Under the pieces are notes generated by a model. That model worked only from the letters and a program-made list of their open reading frames with translations, was not told where the DNA came from and made no database searches. Position numbers and translations under genes: made by a program. A DNA stretch of 7,855 nucleotides from Planctomycetota bacterium (GTDB taxonomy: Bacteria > Planctomycetota > MHYJ01 > JACPRB01), in the NCBI GenBank assembly GCA_016200125.1, contig JACQFK010000423.1, positions 1-7,855 of the forward strand, given 5' to 3'. Positions 6,379 through 7,855 of the stretch are shown piece by piece (within the stretch, counting starts at the first letter, position 1; every line of letters begins with the position of its first letter).

Positions 6379-7137
6379 CGCGAGCCGGCGCGAGATCTCC
6401 GAACCCGCCTGGAGGGCCAGCGCGCGATGACGGGCATCAAGCCGGAAGGGGGTCCCCGCGAGGGGGCCGGACACCGACAGGGCGGCGATCCAGCGCTCCG
6501 CGCGGCCGACGATCGGCACGCCGATGCAGCCGACGCCCGCATGCTCCTCGCCCGCCTCGAGGGCGTAGCCGCGGCGGCGGACGTCCTGGATCATCCGCGC
6601 GACCTGCCCGGGCTGCACGACCGTGTGCTCGGTGAAGCGGGCCAGCGGCCCTTTCAGGAAGGGCGCGCGCTCCTTCTCGCCCAGGCTCGCCAGCAGGATC
6701 TTGCCGAGCGCGGAGGCGTGGGGGGCGATCGGGCCGCCGACGCGGGACGCCACCTGGATGGTTTCCGGGCTGGCCTCCTTGGCGGCGACCAGCATCCGGT
6801 CGGCGACGACGAGCCCCAGGTGGACGCTCGCCCGGGTCGACTGGGCGAGGCCGCGCATCACGGGTTGCGCGACCCGGAGCAGCTGGTCGCCCTGGGGGTA
6901 CTGCTCCGCGAGCGCCACGACCCGCGGGCCCGAGCGGTACTGCCCGCGCCGCAGGTCCTGGACCACGTAGCCCCAACCCGAGAGCGCCTTGAGCAGGCGG
7001 CTCGCGCCGCTCTTCTGGATCCCGAGCGCCGCGGCGATCTCGGTGACGCCCCGCGGCGAGCGCGCCGCGAGGAGCTCCAGCACCTCGAAGGCCTTGCGCA
7101 GGGATTCGTAGGGTCCTTCCTTCATGGGTCCGGCCAT
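6361..7137 (-). CDS. IclR-family transcriptional regulator
   Basis: A 258-residue protein of standard IclR length. Residues about 10-70 form the winged helix-turn-helix: SLRKAFEVLELLA, then GVTEIAAALGIQKSGASRLLKAL, then the wing GYVVQDLRRGQYRSG. The C-terminal effector domain carries the family hallmarks GPIAPHASALGKILLASL and GYALEAGEEHAGVGCIGVPI. IclR/KdgR-type proteins usually repress or activate catabolic genes in response to small organic acids. The ATG at 7137 has GGGAG almost touching it; a second in-frame ATG (Met5) is 13 bases from that site, so the start may be four residues in. The gene diverges from an acid-sugar dehydratase-like gene, the usual arrangement for a local regulator that also controls itself. 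Its stop lies inside the 3' end of the convergent surface-protein gene. The ligand is probably a sugar acid or its keto-deoxy product, by context only. Confidence 0.93.
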   Translation of the reverse strand: MAGPMKEGPYESLRKAFEVLELLAARSPRGVTEIAAALGIQKSGASRLLKALSGWGYVVQDLRRGQYRSGPRVVALAEQYPQGDQLLRVAQPVMRGLAQSTRASVHLGLVVADRMLVAAKEASPETIQVASRVGGPIAPHASALGKILLASLGEKERAPFLKGPLARFTEHTVVQPGQVARMIQDVRRRGYALEAGEEHAGVGCIGVPIVGRAERWIAALSVSGPLAGTPFRLDARHRALALQAGSEISRRLALPVDA

Positions 7138-7168
7138 TCTCCCGGCGGGGCCGGGGCGGCGCCAGCGA

Positions 7169-7207
7169 TTTCTGAAACGACTCTATTGACAACACGGTTG
7201 CATAATA
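7169..7207. promoter_or_regulatory. Divergent promoter/operator region between the IclR gene and the dehydratase gene
   Basis: This AT-rich island lies in otherwise GC-rich DNA within the 91-base divergent spacer (7138-7228). It holds TTTCTGAAA (7169-7177), a perfect 4+1+4 palindrome. It also holds a longer imperfect palindrome centred near 7195: outer arms TATT (7184-7187) and AATA (7204-7207), inner arms CAAC (7190-7193) and GTTG (7197-7200). CATAAT (7201-7206) could be a -10 for the rightward gene, and a perfect TTGACA sits at 7186-7191, but no -35/-10 pair with normal spacing is seen. IclR-family dimers bind palindromes of this size, so the island is a good operator candidate. Confidence 0.45.
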
Positions 7208-7228
7208 GGAAACTTTGACCCGACGCCC

Positions 7229-7855
7229 ATGAAGATCGCCCGGATCGAGACCCTGGTCTGCCACGCGCGGATGCGCAACTGGATCTTCGTCAAGGTCGTC
7301 ACCGACCAGGCGGGGCTCCAGGGCTGGGGCGAGGCGACGCTCGAATGGCACACCCGGGCCGTGACGGGCGCGATCGAGGACCTCTCCCAGCTCCTGGTCG
7401 GGGAGGACCCGACCCGCATCGAGCATCTCTGGCAGATGATGTACCGCCAGCATTTCTGGCACGCCAACGGCATCGTCCGGGCCACCGCGCTGAGCGGGAT
7501 CGACATCGCCCTCTGGGACATCCTCGGCAAGATCCACGGCGTCCCCTGCCACAAGCTCTGGGGCGGGCCGGTGCGGGACTACGTCCGCCTCTACTGCCAC
7601 CTGGGCGGCGGGCGGATGGAGGACTTCTACGAGACCTCCCCCGCGGACGCAAAGCGCTTCGCCGATCTCGGCCGCAAGGCGGTGGAGGAGGGCTTCAGCG
7701 CCTTCAAGTGCATGGCCGTCCCCGAGACGATGCCCATCGAGGGGCTGCGCCCGATCCGCTACGCCGAGAAGTGCGTCGCCGCCCTGCGCGACGCGGTCGG
7801 CGAGGGCGTCGACATCATGGTCGACGCCCACGCGCGCCCCTCGCCGCGGATGGGC
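7229..7855 (+). CDS. Galactonate/gluconate-dehydratase-like enolase-superfamily enzyme, N-terminal part
   Basis: The first 209 codons are open from ATG 7229 to the window edge, so the gene continues outside. The capping domain reads [11 protein letters not shown], then [14 protein letters not shown], then [29 protein letters not shown], the standard N-terminal half of MR/MLE-family dehydratases. The barrel begins with [11 protein letters not shown] (Lys160), then IMVDAHAR with Asp199 as the first metal ligand and His201 two residues on. The DxHxR motif marks the galactonate/mannonate/gluconate dehydratase type, where this His is the general acid in E. coli DgoD. The expected reaction is loss of water from an aldonic acid to give a 2-keto-3-deoxy acid. 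The exact sugar is not decidable. There is no good ribosome site (AGGA at 7207-7210 is 18 bases away). The divergent IclR gene is the likely regulator. Confidence 0.88.
   Translation, partial: MKIARIETLVCHARMRNWIFVKVVTDQAGLQGWGEATLEWHTRAVTGAIEDLSQLLVGEDPTRIEHLWQMMYRQHFWHANGIVRATALSGIDIALWDILGKIHGVPCHKLWGGPVRDYVRLYCHLGGGRMEDFYETSPADAKRFADLGRKAVEEGFSAFKCMAVPETMPIEGLRPIRYAEKCVAALRDAVGEGVDIMVDAHARPSPRMG

Noticed and set aside
4491..6635. 714-codon + strand frame overlapping the surface-protein and IclR genes
   Set aside because: Out of frame with both genes, Arg/Gly-rich, no domain. A composition artefact.
7186..7191. Perfect TTGACA as a simple -35 box
   Set aside because: At 16-18 bases downstream there is only a poor -10 match (GAAACT), and the good -10-like CATAAT is just 9 bases away. 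Kept only as part of the regulatory region.
6437..7831. 464-codon - strand frame spanning the IclR gene and the divergent dehydratase
   Set aside because: It crosses the AT-rich divergent spacer and is out of frame with the clear IclR protein on the same strand.

Overview
The window is gene-dense, very GC-rich bacterial DNA (about two-thirds GC or more by eye) with almost no intergenic space. The exported hydrolase, a modular surface protein with a tripartite C-terminal tail, and a dispersed palindromic repeat with the wording CCACAGAGGCAC.../...GTGCCTTTGTGG suggest a Gram-negative environmental lineage such as Planctomycetota, Acidobacteriota or a myxobacterium-like group. This placement is inference; no rRNA or other marker gene is present.

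Left part (1-3299, + strand): a tight operon. The 3' end of an enolase-superfamily (mandelate racemase/muconate lactonizing type) enzyme is followed after 5 bases by a 627-residue exported alpha/beta hydrolase. That hydrolase overlaps by 4 bases (ATGA) a complete second enolase-superfamily enzyme of 392 residues. The signal peptide of the hydrolase is encoded by the palindromic repeat, which lies inside the reading frame.

Middle part (3300-6378, + strand): a separate transcription unit with its own likely extended -10 promoter. It encodes a 1000-residue secreted modular protein: signal peptide, SbsA-type Ig domain, PA14-like domain with a calcium-loop motif, second SbsA-type Ig domain, a TIG-like domain split by an inserted C-type lectin domain, two and a half copies of a ~125-residue Ig-like repeat, a Pro-rich linker, and a Gly-Gly-Cys/hydrophobic/basic C-terminal sorting tail. 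An exact 14-base direct repeat (3281-3294 and 6360-6373) brackets this gene, as if it were a cassette placed between its neighbours.

Right part (6361-7855): an IclR-family regulator on the - strand, whose 3' end overlaps the surface-protein gene by 18 bases. Divergent from it, and running off the window, is a galactonate/gluconate-dehydratase-like enolase-superfamily gene. The 91-base divergent spacer holds an AT-rich patch with imperfect palindromes, the natural place for an IclR operator.

Working together (inference): three acid-sugar dehydratase-type enzymes with an IclR/KdgR-like regulator and an exported esterase/peptidase-like hydrolase suggest catabolism of aldonic or uronic acids released from polysaccharide. 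The lectin-bearing surface protein could bind the glycan, or could be an unrelated insertion. I see no defence system, CRISPR, transposase, tRNA or rRNA. No stretch over 300 bases lacks a gene.
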